Positions 42,344-51,415 of a stretch of DNA of 64,000 nucleotides are shown one piece after another. Where the stretch lies: NCBI RefSeq assembly GCF_018130825.1, contig NZ_JAFCJS010000002.1, positions 1,031,961-1,095,960 on the forward strand, in the 5' to 3' direction. This DNA comes from Bradyrhizobium liaoningense. Its GTDB lineage: Bacteria; Pseudomonadota; Alphaproteobacteria; Rhizobiales; Xanthobacteraceae. Both the position numbers and the translations under genes were made by a program. Positions within the stretch are counted from its first letter, which is position 1, and each line of letters starts with the position of its first letter. The notes beneath the pieces were generated by a model. The model searched no databases, was not told where the DNA came from, and saw nothing but the letters and a program-made list of their open reading frames with translations.

Positions 42344-43288
42344 TCAGGGCGTAGCCTTGCGCGACGAATAGATGACGCCGCCGCTGGTTTCCACCACCAG
42401 GCGTCCGTTCTCGCTGCGGATCTCCTCGATGCGGCCAAGGCCGGGCACCTGCTGTCCCAGCACGGCCTCGATGACGCCGTTCGGGCTTTGCAGGATCGCG
42501 ATCCCCTCATAGGCCTGGCGCACCGACCAGCCCTTGACCACCTTTCGCGGTGCCGCCGTGCGTTCGGACGCAGGCACCGAACCCGTGAATTCCGGCGCGG
42601 CGACCGAGGCCAGCATCGGCATCGCCTGCGAGGGCGGCTGCGAAGCCACGGTCGCCGGCGCCTGAGCCTGGGCTTGCGCCTGGGCGAGCTTGTCGAGCTT
42701 CACCGTGGACGACGAGCTCACCCGTTCGATGCGGTCGAGGTTGTCGGCGAACCTGCCGAAGCGATCATTGGTTGCCTTGCTGGATTGATCGACCGCGGTC
42801 CGCAGGCCGTCGAGATTTTCGGACACGCCCGACAGCTGCTTGCGCAGCTGGGCCACCGTCTCGCGCAGATTCCTGATCTCGGCATTGGCCGCGACATTGT
42901 TCTGGGCGGGCTGCGTGGTGAGATAGGCGATCACGCCGGTGCAGGCGCAGACCACCAGGATGGCGGCGACTGCCAATGTCGCAAGCGGCGCCACCCAGGT
43001 CGGACGGGGCGGCGGCGGCTTGGCCACGATCACGGCCGGCTTGATCACGGCCGGCGCCGGCTTGGGTATTGCCATCTTGTCGAGGCGCGCCTTGGCGCGA
43101 ATGCGCTTCAAGCCCTCGAGCGCCTCTTTCGCCAGAGTTTCGTCGTTCGCCGCGGCCGACATGCGCTTTGCACTTGCTGCAGGCTTCGCCGCCTGCGTCG
43201 GCTTTGTGTTGCGTGCTTCCGGAGCCGGCTGCGCCGCCGCGGCAACATCGGCGGTTGCGCCAGGACGAGCTTGTCCATCGGACAACAT
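42344..43288 (-). CDS. Single-pass membrane protein of unknown function
   Basis: A 314-residue protein not recognised as a named family. Layout: an Ala/Pro/Lys-rich cytoplasmic N-terminus (residues 1-95), one transmembrane helix (about 97-122, VAPLATLAVAAILVVCACTGVIAYL), a coiled coil (about 135-200, NLRETVAQLRKQLSGV...), an Ala/Gln linker (AQAQAQAQAPATVAS) and a small C-terminal beta domain (GWSVRQAYEGIAILQSPNGV ... GGVIYSS). The C-terminal part resembles periplasmic modules found in rhizobial and bradyrhizobial conserved proteins. It starts at the edge of the flagellar region and is convergent with MarR. Confidence 0.6.
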   Translation of the reverse strand: MLSDGQARPGATADVAAAAQPAPEARNTKPTQAAKPAASAKRMSAAANDETLAKEALEGLKRIRAKARLDKMAIPKPAPAVIKPAVIVAKPPPPRPTWVAPLATLAVAAILVVCACTGVIAYLTTQPAQNNVAANAEIRNLRETVAQLRKQLSGVSENLDGLRTAVDQSSKATNDRFGRFADNLDRIERVSSSSTVKLDKLAQAQAQAQAPATVASQPPSQAMPMLASVAAPEFTGSVPASERTAAPRKVVKGWSVRQAYEGIAILQSPNGVIEAVLGQQVPGLGRIEEIRSENGRLVVETSGGVIYSSRKATP

Positions 43289-44111
43289 GTGAAAATGCTC
43301 CGTTCGCTTCGATCTATCGAGAGACGAATTTATTTGTCGAAGCTTGCCTGAAACGTGCGCATCGAAAACTTTTCAGCACGCACAAAGCGACGGCGAATGA
43401 GTCAAAAGCGTCACGCACGCGGCGAGAGTGCGACTCGAAAGACACACACTCGCCAAGATTTCGCCAAGCTGGAGTCGCCGCGCCACATATGAGTCGAATT
43501 GTCGCATGTGGAAAAGCGGTGGACAGAGTCAATCCGGGGTTGAAAACCCCTCCATGTGCGTGACCCGCAGAACCACCCAAAATAGCTGTGATTATACAGG
43601 TTTGCGGAACTATAGGCCCGACACGGTGCAAAACTAGTTCAGAAATAAAATCAACTGATGTGGTCGGAGATACCAAGAAACAACTCGCAACAAATCAACA
43701 GCATCAAACACACATAGCAACCGCTTCGTTACGCGCGCTTGATCGGGAATCGGCAATTGTTACGGTCCTACTCAAGTGATTCTCGCCAGTTGGCGAGGAG
43801 ATCGGCAAAGTTCAGTAGCGTTCGGACGCAATAGGCAACTTGGCGCAACTGTTCTAGGTCGCTGTCTCAATCCGCCCCGCAAGGTGATCCGTAAGACACC
43901 CGCCGGGCCTCACGCAGTAAGCGTTCAGTATCGAGTCGAAGTAACAGGCCCGCGGAAATCGCAGGCACTGAATGCGTAGGGCTGCCCGCGAATATCGAAA
44001 CCATAACAACGGTTCGCGGGCTGGAAATATCGTCAAACAGCATGGTCGCCGAGCCGGTGCATCACAACAACCTGCCGGCCGCGACAAGTGCGAAACAGGG
44101 GCGAAAGACTG
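43289..44111. other. Long, relatively AT-rich non-coding interval upstream of ftcR
   Basis: About 820 bp without a supportable gene. Its middle (43560-43760) is clearly less GC-rich than neighbouring DNA. A perfect 7-bp stem with a 2-base loop, CTCGCCA-GT-TGGCGAG, is at 43782-43797. It lies between the divergent membrane-protein gene and the flagellar regulator and probably contains the regulator's promoter and binding sites. I could not find a convincing sigma-54 element. Confidence 0.5.
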
Positions 44112-44882
44112 ATGTATATTATCGTTGATGATCGCGAGAGCGTCACGAACAGCTACGTTGGAGGGCTCGTTCGCGAAGGCGTATCGTCGATCGGCTTCTC
44201 CTCCGGAGAATTCTGGGACTGGTTGCAATCTGCGAGTGAATCGGACCTGGCAGCGGTCGACGCCTTCCTCCTCGGGGATTGCGATGCCCGCGGAAGCCTG
44301 CCGCGGGCGATGCGCAAGCGCTCCTCGGCTCCCATCATCGCCATGAGCGGCCAGAAGATGCTCAAGAACACGCTGGAGCTGTTCGAATCGGGTGTCGACG
44401 ACGTCGTGCACGTGCCGATTCATCTCCGCGAGATTCTCGCCCGAACGGCCGCGATCTCTCGCCGCCGGGTCGGCGAGCTGCCGAGGCCCTGCGAGACCAG
44501 GATCCAGGTCTTCTTCAACGGGCGCGACCCCGAGATCGCGGGCCACGCGCTCACCCTGCCCCGCCGCGAACTGCGCATTCTCGAATATATGGTCAGCAAC
44601 CACGGCAAGTGGATTACCAAGACGCAGATCTTCAACGCGGTCTACGGCATCTTCGAGTCCACCTTCGACGAGAGCGTGATCGAGAGCCACGTCAGCAAGC
44701 TGCGCAAGAAGCTCCGCGACCGCCTCGGCTTCGATGCGATCGTGGCCCGCCGCTACGTCGGATACCGCCTCAACATCCCGGCCGGCGAGACCCTCGAAGA
44801 GCCGATGCAGGAGCTCGACGAGGTCGGCATTCTCCTCAACAGGGCGCATGCCGCCCCGGCGGCGTATCCGGCCGGAAACTGA
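44112..44882 (+). CDS. ftcR: FtcR-type flagellar response regulator
   Basis: A 256-residue OmpR-type regulator. The receiver (residues 1-115) starts MYIIVDDRESV, with acidic D6/D7 and D56 (GDCDARG) as possible phosphoacceptor. The conserved Lys expected before Pro near residue 101 is replaced by Val (VHVPIH), so phosphorylation may not work classically. The C-terminal winged helix reads PRRELRILEYMVSNHGKW, then ESHVSKLRKKLRDRLG. In rhizobia FtcR drives flagellar genes, and in Bradyrhizobium diazoefficiens its homologue LafR heads the lateral system. The start at 44112 is preferred over 44088. Confidence 0.82.
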   Translation: MYIIVDDRESVTNSYVGGLVREGVSSIGFSSGEFWDWLQSASESDLAAVDAFLLGDCDARGSLPRAMRKRSSAPIIAMSGQKMLKNTLELFESGVDDVVHVPIHLREILARTAAISRRRVGELPRPCETRIQVFFNGRDPEIAGHALTLPRRELRILEYMVSNHGKWITKTQIFNAVYGIFESTFDESVIESHVSKLRKKLRDRLGFDAIVARRYVGYRLNIPAGETLEEPMQELDEVGILLNRAHAAPAAYPAGN

Positions 44883-44910
44883 CGCGGCAGGGCGCCGCCA
44901 CGAAACCGAC

Positions 44911-44945
44911 AACGGCCCCCGCGGAGCATCTTCGCGGGGGCCGTT
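44911..44945 (+). terminator. Strong hairpin after ftcR
   Basis: A perfect 13-bp stem AACGGCCCCCGCG / CGCGGGGGCCGTT with a 9-base loop lies 28 bases after the ftcR stop. The following T run is weak (GCACTTT). It may also limit leftward transcription of the flagellar operon. Confidence 0.65.
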
Positions 44946-45078
44946 GCACTTTCAAGAGCCGAGAGCGGCGAATGCGGGCCTCGCACCGCGGGCGCAGCCG
45001 CAGAGATGAGAATGGCGCCTCAGGATCTCATCGGGCGTGGTGCTTCCGAAAAGCCACGTCACGCCGGTCCGGTGAAGC

Positions 45079-45537
45079 CTACGGCTTCGACTGGAATTCT
45101 TCCTTGGAGACGTAGTTGAAGTCCTCGACCAGGACGTCCTGGACGACGTCGGCCTGCATCCGCGCGTTGACGCGCTGCTTGATGGCCGTCGTGAGGATCG
45201 ATAGATCGTAGCGGGCGAGCTTCCTGAAATCGAGGCGGTCGTCGGCATAGATCCTGCGGAACGCCTCGTCGACGACGAACGGCTCCGGTGGAACGTTGAG
45301 CTGGTGCAGAACCTTAGCCTCCACGGTGTAGACGAAGCGCGCGACGATATAGCCCTGCACACTGCCGTTCTCGACCATGGGCACGCTCAGCGCCCGCGTC
45401 TTCTGGTATTGCAGCCCGTCGAGATAGGCGTCCTTGGCCGGCAAAAGGCTGCCGTTTTCCTTCCAATAGGCCACGGCGTAGCTCGTGCCCGCCGTGAGGA
45501 TGCAGACCCAGAGCCCGGCCAGCACTACCCTGATCAT
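45079..45537 (-). CDS. Small exported/membrane protein of the flagellar operon, FliL-like
   Basis: A 152-residue protein with one N-terminal transmembrane segment (VVLAGLWVCILTAGTSYAVA) and a periplasmic domain. The C-terminal DLSILTTAIKQRVNARMQAD with a following VLVEDFNYVS resembles the end of FliL/stomatin-like basal-body proteins, but the match is loose. It is the last gene of the leftward operon and overlaps the FlgN-like gene by 4 bases. A flagellar role is inferred from position. I do not assign a symbol. Confidence 0.65.
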   Translation of the reverse strand: MIRVVLAGLWVCILTAGTSYAVAYWKENGSLLPAKDAYLDGLQYQKTRALSVPMVENGSVQGYIVARFVYTVEAKVLHQLNVPPEPFVVDEAFRRIYADDRLDFRKLARYDLSILTTAIKQRVNARMQADVVQDVLVEDFNYVSKEEFQSKP

Positions 45538-46046
45538 TTTCCGTCCTGCGCTGAACGACCGGTATAGGTGCCGTCCGACTCGGCGTCCTTGATGGCCTTG
45601 ACGATGATCGACGCAACCTCGCGCACCGCGTCGTAGTGCATCTCGAGGATGGACCGGTTGCGCTCGAGCTTCTCGCGCAGGCGCTGGATCTCCTCGGTGA
45701 TCTCGACCTCGCTGCCGAGATGCATCCGTGCCCGCATCAGGCGAACGAACTCCAGCATGCTCCGGCTCTTGCGGGCGCTGAAGTCGTCGAAATCGATCTT
45801 CTTGCGCGTCGTGAGCGCGACCGTCTCCTCCTCGACGATGCTTTCGAGCCGGCGGATCGCCGCCAGCAGGCCGCGCACCTCGTCCGATCTTACCGCGTCA
45901 GCGCCGTCGATCACCGCCTCGCCGCCGACATTGGGCAGCAGCACGGGCAACAGCGCATCGGGAGACGTTGCCGCAACCGTCATCGCCTCGGTGTCCATGA
46001 CCGGCTGCTCCATCACCAGGGCTGCCGCGCTTTCTTGTGCCTGCAT
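45534..46046 (-). CDS. FlgN-like flagellar chaperone (probable)
   Basis: A 170-residue largely helical protein (residues about 50-150 are continuous helix: VRGLLAAIRRLESIVEEETV, then FSARKSRSMLEFVRLMRAR, then EEIQRLREKLERNRSILEM). This fits FlgN-type chaperones of hook-associated proteins in alphaproteobacteria. The start at 46046 follows GAGGGG. The longer TTG start is less likely. It is coupled to the small membrane protein downstream. Confidence 0.65.
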   Translation of the reverse strand: MQAQESAAALVMEQPVMDTEAMTVAATSPDALLPVLLPNVGGEAVIDGADAVRSDEVRGLLAAIRRLESIVEEETVALTTRKKIDFDDFSARKSRSMLEFVRLMRARMHLGSEVEITEEIQRLREKLERNRSILEMHYDAVREVASIIVKAIKDAESDGTYTGRSAQDGK

Positions 46047-46087
46047 AGGAAATTCACCCCTCAACTTCTGTCACCCATTCCGGATCA

Positions 46088-46564
46088 TCATCCGGCCTTC
46101 CCCGTTACGTCCGGTCCCGCCGGATTCGCTGCGGCGAGTTGCCTCGCAATGCCGATGCCCTTGCCCTTCGCGAGCTGGTTGCCGAGTTGCTCCGCCAGCA
46201 TCGACTTCCAGACGCTGCCTGCGGTCCCCTTGCCGAACAGCTCCTCGGACTCCTTCGGCAGCATGGTTTCGACGAAGGTCTGGAGGATGAAGGCTTCGAA
46301 CTTCCGGTAGACCTCGCCGGACGCCGGCGCCTTGATCACCTGCACCGGAGGCCCGTTCACCGCACCCGACTGCGCTTCGGCGACCTTCGCCGCGGATTGA
46401 TCGGCGGCCGCCGCGGCCTTACTGACCTCGGCGTCCATCGTGGCGGCGAAATCGGCGCCCGACGATTTCAGCGCGTCGAGCTTCGCGGTCGCCGCGCGCT
46501 GCGTCACGGGATCGGCGGCCTCGAGGACATCGAGGACGAGGTCGGGTGTCGCTGTCACGATCAT
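46088..46564 (-). CDS. flgJ: Rod-binding protein FlgJ (no muramidase domain)
   Basis: A 158-residue protein with the rod-binding domain EVYRKFEAFILQTFVETMLP, then FGKGTAGSVWKSMLAEQLGN at residues about 84-140. There is no glucosaminidase domain, as usual in alphaproteobacteria. The start ATG at 46564 overlaps the previous gene end by 4 bases. The missing muramidase function may be supplied by the lytic transglycosylase at 55299-55880 in the same operon. Confidence 0.82.
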   Translation of the reverse strand: MIVTATPDLVLDVLEAADPVTQRAATAKLDALKSSGADFAATMDAEVSKAAAAADQSAAKVAEAQSGAVNGPPVQVIKAPASGEVYRKFEAFILQTFVETMLPKESEELFGKGTAGSVWKSMLAEQLGNQLAKGKGIGIARQLAAANPAGPDVTGKAG

Positions 46565-46980
46565 GTCTTGTTCCGGCTGGCTGGCCGTGGCGTCCACGCG
46601 CGCACGGTAAGGCTTGTTCCCGTGATTTCCTCGAGCGAGCGCTTTTCGGCGTCGCGAAGCTTCTCCGCGAGCGCCGCCTTGGCGACTTCCTCGAGCTGTT
46701 TCACGCGGCGGGTCTCGAGGCGGACCTGGTCGAGCTGCCGCGAGGCCTGCTCCTGCACGGCGCGCGCGCCGACGCTTGTCCTGTTGAGCCGCCGTGCGAT
46801 CGACTCGCTCGACGATCCCGCCGGCGGCTTGCCCTCGTTCAGTGCGCCGACCAGCCATTCCTGCTCGTCCTGCAGGCTGCGCTCCTGCTGCCGCAGGTGC
46901 GCGAGCTGCCACTCGGACAGCCGGAGCTGGAGCTTCACCAGCGAGACCATCCGACCAAGCTTGTCCGCGCGCGACTTCAT
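46561..46980 (-). CDS. FliJ-like coiled-coil protein
   Basis: A 139-residue coiled-coil protein (LQLRLSEWQLAHLRQQERSL, then LDQVRLETRRVKQLEEVAKA) with a Pro/Arg-rich end. Length, charge and location after fliR fit FliJ, the export-apparatus stalk partner of FliI and FlhA, but the sequence is too repetitive to be sure. It is coupled to flgJ and starts 6 bases after fliR ends. Confidence 0.6.
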   Translation of the reverse strand: MKSRADKLGRMVSLVKLQLRLSEWQLAHLRQQERSLQDEQEWLVGALNEGKPPAGSSSESIARRLNRTSVGARAVQEQASRQLDQVRLETRRVKQLEEVAKAALAEKLRDAEKRSLEEITGTSLTVRAWTPRPASRNKT

Positions 46981-46986
46981 GATCCG

Positions 46987-47739
46987 TCACTCCGCCAGCC
47001 AGGAGGAGACGCCGAGGATGAACTGCGTCACGAGCTCGTCGCTGGTGAGGTAGAGCAGCAGGAAGCCGCCGAACAGCACGAAGGGCGTTGAGATGAAATA
47101 GACCGGAATCGCCGGCGTCAGCTTGTTGATCAGACCGACCGCGAAATTGACGACGACGGAATAGACGATGAATGGGCTACTGATGCGCAGCGTCAGCACG
47201 AACGCTTCGGAGAGGCGACCGACAAATTGGTCGAGCGCCATGCCGCCGCCGATCCTGCCGCCGGGATGCCAGACGTCGTAGGAGTTCATCAGCCCGCGCA
47301 GCACCTGCCAGTGCTGGTCGGTCATGAAGAACAACGTGGTGACCGATGCCATGATCAGCGGCACCAGGGCCGGCGCAGAATCGGTGTCGGCGACCGGCGT
47401 TCCCGGGATGTTGCTCAGCCCGATCGCGCTCGCCATCACGGTCGCCATGGTCTGGAGCGCCAGGAAGAACACACGCCCGCCGAGGCCGATGACGCTGCCG
47501 ACCAGGATCTCCGAGCCGATCAGGAGCGCGAGCGACAGCGGCGCCGCGTTCTCCGTGAGAGGCTTCAGGACCGCGATCAGGATCGGCGCCAGCGCGAACG
47601 TCGTGACCAGCGCGATGAACAGCCGGACCTGGGCCGGGACGTTGACGCTGGAATAGCCGGGCACGAACATCAGGCAGGCGCCGATGCGACAGAACACGAT
47701 GAACGTCACCAGCACGCTGTCGGCGAGGCCGCTGATCAC
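46987..47739 (-). CDS. fliR: Flagellar export apparatus protein FliR
   Basis: A 250-residue, about six-helix membrane protein of the FliR/FlhB-gate family. [22 protein letters not shown] and [19 protein letters not shown] are diagnostic. It overlaps flhA by 4 bases. With FliP and FliQ it forms the export gate; fliP is outside the window. Confidence 0.93.
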   Translation of the reverse strand: MISGLADSVLVTFIVFCRIGACLMFVPGYSSVNVPAQVRLFIALVTTFALAPILIAVLKPLTENAAPLSLALLIGSEILVGSVIGLGGRVFFLALQTMATVMASAIGLSNIPGTPVADTDSAPALVPLIMASVTTLFFMTDQHWQVLRGLMNSYDVWHPGGRIGGGMALDQFVGRLSEAFVLTLRISSPFIVYSVVVNFAVGLINKLTPAIPVYFISTPFVLFGGFLLLYLTSDELVTQFILGVSSWLAE

Positions 47740-49817
47740 GATATGGCTCCAAGCGCGCGGATCTCGGCGCTGCGCGCCACTTCGACATGCGACAGGATCG
47801 GCAACGTCGGGAACACCCGCTCCAGGATCATCCGGACATAGGGACGGGCTTCGGGGGTCACCGCCAGCACCACGCTGGTACCGTTCTCGGTGAACTTGCG
47901 GATGGCGGCGCTGGCTTCCGTCGCGAACTGCTCGATGAGGCGCGGATCAGCGTCGAATTCGATGACGTCGCCCTTGGCGTCGCGCTTCAGGCTCTGGTGG
48001 AAGGCGAGATCCCAGCGATTGCCGAGACGGACCACGTTGAGCACGCCGTTGTCGGAGAGGTCGCCGCAGATCTGCTGGGCAAGGCGCGTGCGCACATGCT
48101 CTGCGACCTGCTCGGAGCGCCGCACATGGGGCGCGATCTCGGCGATCGCCTCGAGGATCAGATGCAGGTTGCGGATCGACACGCGCTCGGCCAGCAGGAT
48201 CTTCAGGATCGCCAGCAGGCCCGAATAGGAGATCTGCGACGGGCAGAGGTCCTCGACCAGGCGCTTGTATTCGGGATCGAGCCGGTCGAGCAGGCCCCGC
48301 ATGTCCTTGTAGGACAACAGCTGGGCGAGGTTCGCCCGGATGACTTCGCTCAAATGCGTGAGCAGCACCGACAGATTGTCGACCGGCTTGCAGCCCTGCC
48401 GCCTGACCTCGTCGGCGAAGGCTTCCGTCACCCACAGCGCCTTCATGCCGAAGGCGGGCTCGATCACCTCCTCGCCGGGCACGTCGGGCTTGCCGTCCTT
48501 GTCGACGAGCACCAGCACCTCTCCGAGCCTGAGTTCGCCGTGGGCGACGCGGGTGTCGTGGATGCGGATCTGATAGCTCTTGGGATCGATCGACAGATTG
48601 TCGGTGAGCTTGATCTCGGGAATCACGAAGCCGTATTGCTTGGCGAACTTCTTGCGGATCTTGGCGACGCGGTGGCCAAGCTCGGTGCGCGAGCCCAGGA
48701 GGTGGACCGAAAGATGGCCGCCGAGCGCCAGCTCGATCTCGGCCGTCTTCAGCGATTCCTTGACCGATTCCTTGGCCTGGGCCTGGGCGCGCTCGTCGGC
48801 CTTGCGCGCATCTTCCTTCTGCTTCTCGGCCGCCTGCCGCTTGGGCAAGGTGTAGCCGACAAAGGCCATGACGCCGCCGAGCAGCACGAAAGGCGGCATC
48901 GGCAGCCCCGGCATCAGCGCGAGCACGAACATCATCAGCGCGGCGGCCGACACCGCGCGGGGATAGCCACCGAGCTGCCGGAGCACGGCCTGCTCCGCCG
49001 ACCCCCTGGTGCCACCCTTGGAGACCAGCAGGCCCGCGGACAGCGACACGATCAGCGCCGGCATCTGCGACACCAGGCCGTCGCCGACGGAGAGCTTGGT
49101 GTAGACGTCGGCGGCGCGCGACAGCGTCAGACCGTGATGGGTGACACCGATCACGATGCCGCCGAAGATGTTGATCGCGGTGATGATCAGACCGGCGATG
49201 GCGTCGCCGCGGACGAATTTCGAAGCACCGTCCATGGCGCCGAAGAACGCGCTTTCCTCTTCGAGCTCGCGGCGGCGGCGCTGGGCTTCCTTGTCGTCGA
49301 TCAGACCCGCGGACAGGTCCGCGTCGATCGCCATCTGCTTGCCGGGGATGGCGTCCAGGGTGAAACGGGCGCCGACCTCGGCGATACGGGTCGCGCCCTT
49401 GGTGATCACGACGAAATTCACCGTGACCAGGATCGCGAAGATGATCAGGCCGATGACGAAGTCACCACCCATGACGAATTTGGAGAAGCCGGCGACGACA
49501 TAGCCGGCGGCGTGCTCACCCTCCCCGCCGCGCGACAGGATGAGGCGCGTGGTCGCGATGTTGAGCGCCAGGCGCAGGATGGTCGCGATCAGCAGCACGG
49601 TCGGGAAAGCCGAGAAATCCAGCGGCCGCTGGATCCACAGCGCGACCATCAGGATCAGCGCCGACAGTGCGATCGAGAACGCGAGGCCGAGATCGATCAG
49701 GATCGGCGGTATCGGCAGGAACAGGATCGTGAGCATGGTCACGATGCCGGCCGCAAAGAAGGCGTCCGCCCCGAATCGGCGCGGGCTGGGCAGGCTAGCA
49801 GCTAACGTATCGGCCAT
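47736..49817 (-). CDS. flhA: Flagellar export protein FlhA
   Basis: A 693-residue protein with eight N-terminal transmembrane helices. The FHIPEP signature region [20 protein letters not shown] is present, followed by [21 protein letters not shown] large cytoplasmic C-terminal domain follows from about residue 330. It is the ion-coupled component of the type III export apparatus. It lies between fliR (overlapping) and fliQ (73 bp gap). Confidence 0.95.
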   Translation of the reverse strand: MADTLAASLPSPRRFGADAFFAAGIVTMLTILFLPIPPILIDLGLAFSIALSALILMVALWIQRPLDFSAFPTVLLIATILRLALNIATTRLILSRGGEGEHAAGYVVAGFSKFVMGGDFVIGLIIFAILVTVNFVVITKGATRIAEVGARFTLDAIPGKQMAIDADLSAGLIDDKEAQRRRRELEEESAFFGAMDGASKFVRGDAIAGLIITAINIFGGIVIGVTHHGLTLSRAADVYTKLSVGDGLVSQMPALIVSLSAGLLVSKGGTRGSAEQAVLRQLGGYPRAVSAAALMMFVLALMPGLPMPPFVLLGGVMAFVGYTLPKRQAAEKQKEDARKADERAQAQAKESVKESLKTAEIELALGGHLSVHLLGSRTELGHRVAKIRKKFAKQYGFVIPEIKLTDNLSIDPKSYQIRIHDTRVAHGELRLGEVLVLVDKDGKPDVPGEEVIEPAFGMKALWVTEAFADEVRRQGCKPVDNLSVLLTHLSEVIRANLAQLLSYKDMRGLLDRLDPEYKRLVEDLCPSQISYSGLLAILKILLAERVSIRNLHLILEAIAEIAPHVRRSEQVAEHVRTRLAQQICGDLSDNGVLNVVRLGNRWDLAFHQSLKRDAKGDVIEFDADPRLIEQFATEASAAIRKFTENGTSVVLAVTPEARPYVRMILERVFPTLPILSHVEVARSAEIRALGAIS

Positions 49818-49890
49818 GGGTCACCGGCAGAGGGTCCGCCCCGTAATCTGCCGCGCAAAGCTTACGCGAGGGTGGTGGCCGCCTCGCGGC

Positions 49891-50157
49891 TCAGAAGCCC
49901 CGCTCGATATGCGAATAGACCATCTCGGTGAAGGTCGAGAGATGGGCGCCGATGAAGGAGCCGGAGACGGCGACGACCACGAGAATGACGATGATCTTCG
50001 GAACGAAGGTCAGCGTCACCTCCTGGATCTGGGTCAAAGCCTGCATCAATGCAATGATGGTGCCGACCAGCATTGCCGCGCCGACCGCAGGCCCGGAGGC
50101 GACGATGATGGTCCAGATCGCCGCCTGGACGATGTCGAGGGCGTCGCGCTCGTTCAT
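49891..50157 (-). CDS. fliQ: Flagellar export apparatus protein FliQ
   Basis: An 88-residue, two-helix protein (VQAAIWTIIVASGPAVGAAM and VTLTFVPKIIVILVVVAVSG), of typical FliQ length. It overlaps flgD by 4 bases and precedes flhA. Confidence 0.93.
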   Translation of the reverse strand: MNERDALDIVQAAIWTIIVASGPAVGAAMLVGTIIALMQALTQIQEVTLTFVPKIIVILVVVAVSGSFIGAHLSTFTEMVYSHIERGF

Positions 50158-50576
50158 GACTGGCTGATCGTGAGGCCGGGCCCGACGGCGACCTTCGTGC
50201 CGTCCTCGAGGGTCGCGATGGAGCCGTCGCTGTTGATGGAAATCGACTTGACCTTGCCGCTGAAGGTCGCTCCGGTCGAGTCGGTGAAGCTCACGGTCTT
50301 TCCGATCAGCCCATCCGCCTGCGACAACGACTGCGACGACAGCAGCGCATCCAGCTTCGTATTTGTCTGCGTCGCCTGCTCGACCTGCGAGAGCTGCGCA
50401 AGCTGGCTCACATATTGCGAAGTGTCCGTCGGGTTGGTCGGATCCTGGTTCTTCATCTGGGCGATGAGAAGCTGGAGAAACATGTTGTAGTCGATGCCGC
50501 TGCCAGACGTGGTTGTGGTGGAGCTGGTCGAACTGGTCGACTTGCTGGTGCTGTCGGTCGCGCTGGTGACGTTCAT
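50154..50576 (-). CDS. flgD: Flagellar hook-assembly scaffold FlgD
   Basis: A 140-residue protein. The N-terminal domain has DYNMFLQLLIAQMKNQDPTN and TSQYVSQLAQLSQVEQATQ, the FlgD hallmark. The C-terminal FLG-TUDOR-like region is short, as in other alphaproteobacteria. A Ser/Thr-rich linker precedes the domain. It starts 15 bases after flbT ends. Confidence 0.92.
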   Translation of the reverse strand: MNVTSATDSTSKSTSSTSSTTTTSGSGIDYNMFLQLLIAQMKNQDPTNPTDTSQYVSQLAQLSQVEQATQTNTKLDALLSSQSLSQADGLIGKTVSFTDSTGATFSGKVKSISINSDGSIATLEDGTKVAVGPGLTISQS

Positions 50577-50591
50577 GTGGCCTCTCCGCTG

Positions 50592-51002
50592 TCAGGCAGC
50601 CTCGAATGGGACTTCAGTGGTGGCGCCGGCCAGGATCGCCTGCTCCACCGGGAACAGCGCCCGGATCCGCTTGAGCGCTTCGAAATAACGGGTCGCCTCG
50701 ACCAGTTCGTCGACCGCGGCAAGCCCCTCGAGCATCTCGCGGCTTTCGCACACCGCGACCAAGGCCGCGTGGTGCTGCGCGTAGAGCGCCGAAGCGTCCC
50801 CGACGTCGGTCGGGTTCATCAGCATGAGCTGGACGATGAAATAGAGCTGCCGCATCGCGGTGGTCGCGTCGGACGCCTGCATGATCTGCCCTTCGAGCAG
50901 GAACATCACGTCGTTGACGAGTTCGACGGAAACCTTGCGGTCCACGCGCAGCACTGCGCCGTTGATGTAGATCCGTTCGCCAGCTCGCAAGGATATCTTC
51001 AT
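50592..51002 (-). CDS. flbT: Flagellar biosynthesis regulator FlbT
   Basis: A 136-residue protein (KISLRAGERIYINGAVLRVD, then VELVNDVMFLLEGQIMQ) typical of FlbT. In Caulobacter FlbT binds flagellin mRNA leaders and limits translation. In B. diazoefficiens the lateral-system FlbT is reported to act positively on lateral flagellin, as recalled. Start and flaF stop share one base, so the two are coupled. Confidence 0.92.
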   Translation of the reverse strand: MKISLRAGERIYINGAVLRVDRKVSVELVNDVMFLLEGQIMQASDATTAMRQLYFIVQLMLMNPTDVGDASALYAQHHAALVAVCESREMLEGLAAVDELVEATRYFEALKRIRALFPVEQAILAGATTEVPFEAA

Positions 51003-51346
51003 TAGAGCGCGTCTCGGATCAGGCGGTTGATTTCGATGAGCTGCATGACGTCGTTCGACTTCTCCTCACGAAGGCGGTCGGCCTCCTTGACCACCCACAA
51101 GCCGATCGAGATGATCTCCGCGCGCAGCTTCTCGGGAAGCCCGTTTTCCGGATGCGAAAGATCCTCGATGAAGATCGTCCACAGTCGCCGCACATAGAGC
51201 AGGCTCTGGACGTGATCCTCGAAACTGTAGCGTCCCTTCTGAAGTCGCTCGAGGCGATCGATGCCGAGACTGAGCGCCTGCCGCTCGCGGCCTCTCGCCT
51301 CATAGCCGCTCTCGTCGACGACCGATGCATAGGCTTCAAACGTCAT
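51002..51346 (-). CDS. flaF: Flagellin assembly regulator FlaF
   Basis: A 114-residue protein (MTFEAYASVVDESG, then LERLQKGRYSFEDHVQSLLY and LWVVKEADRLREEKS) of the FlaF family. The start at 51346 is supported by homology. The upstream in-frame ATG adds a basic leader. FlaF works with FlbT in flagellin production. The pairing flaF-flbT is typical of alphaproteobacteria. Confidence 0.9.
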   Translation of the reverse strand: MTFEAYASVVDESGYEARGRERQALSLGIDRLERLQKGRYSFEDHVQSLLYVRRLWTIFIEDLSHPENGLPEKLRAEIISIGLWVVKEADRLREEKSNDVMQLIEINRLIRDAL

Positions 51347-51415
51347 CAGGACCACTCTGCGCAGGAAACGGAATAACAAGACAAGGGTCGTGAACCTCGG
51401 AAACGAACTTCTGAC

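Noticed and set aside
43588..43979. Small open frames in the interval upstream of ftcR
   Set aside because: They have no ribosome site, no hydrophobic or domain pattern and irregular codon use compared with neighbouring genes.
47787..49805. A 672-codon open frame on the plus strand
   Set aside because: It is antisense to flhA and rich in His/Arg/Gln/Gly without any motif.
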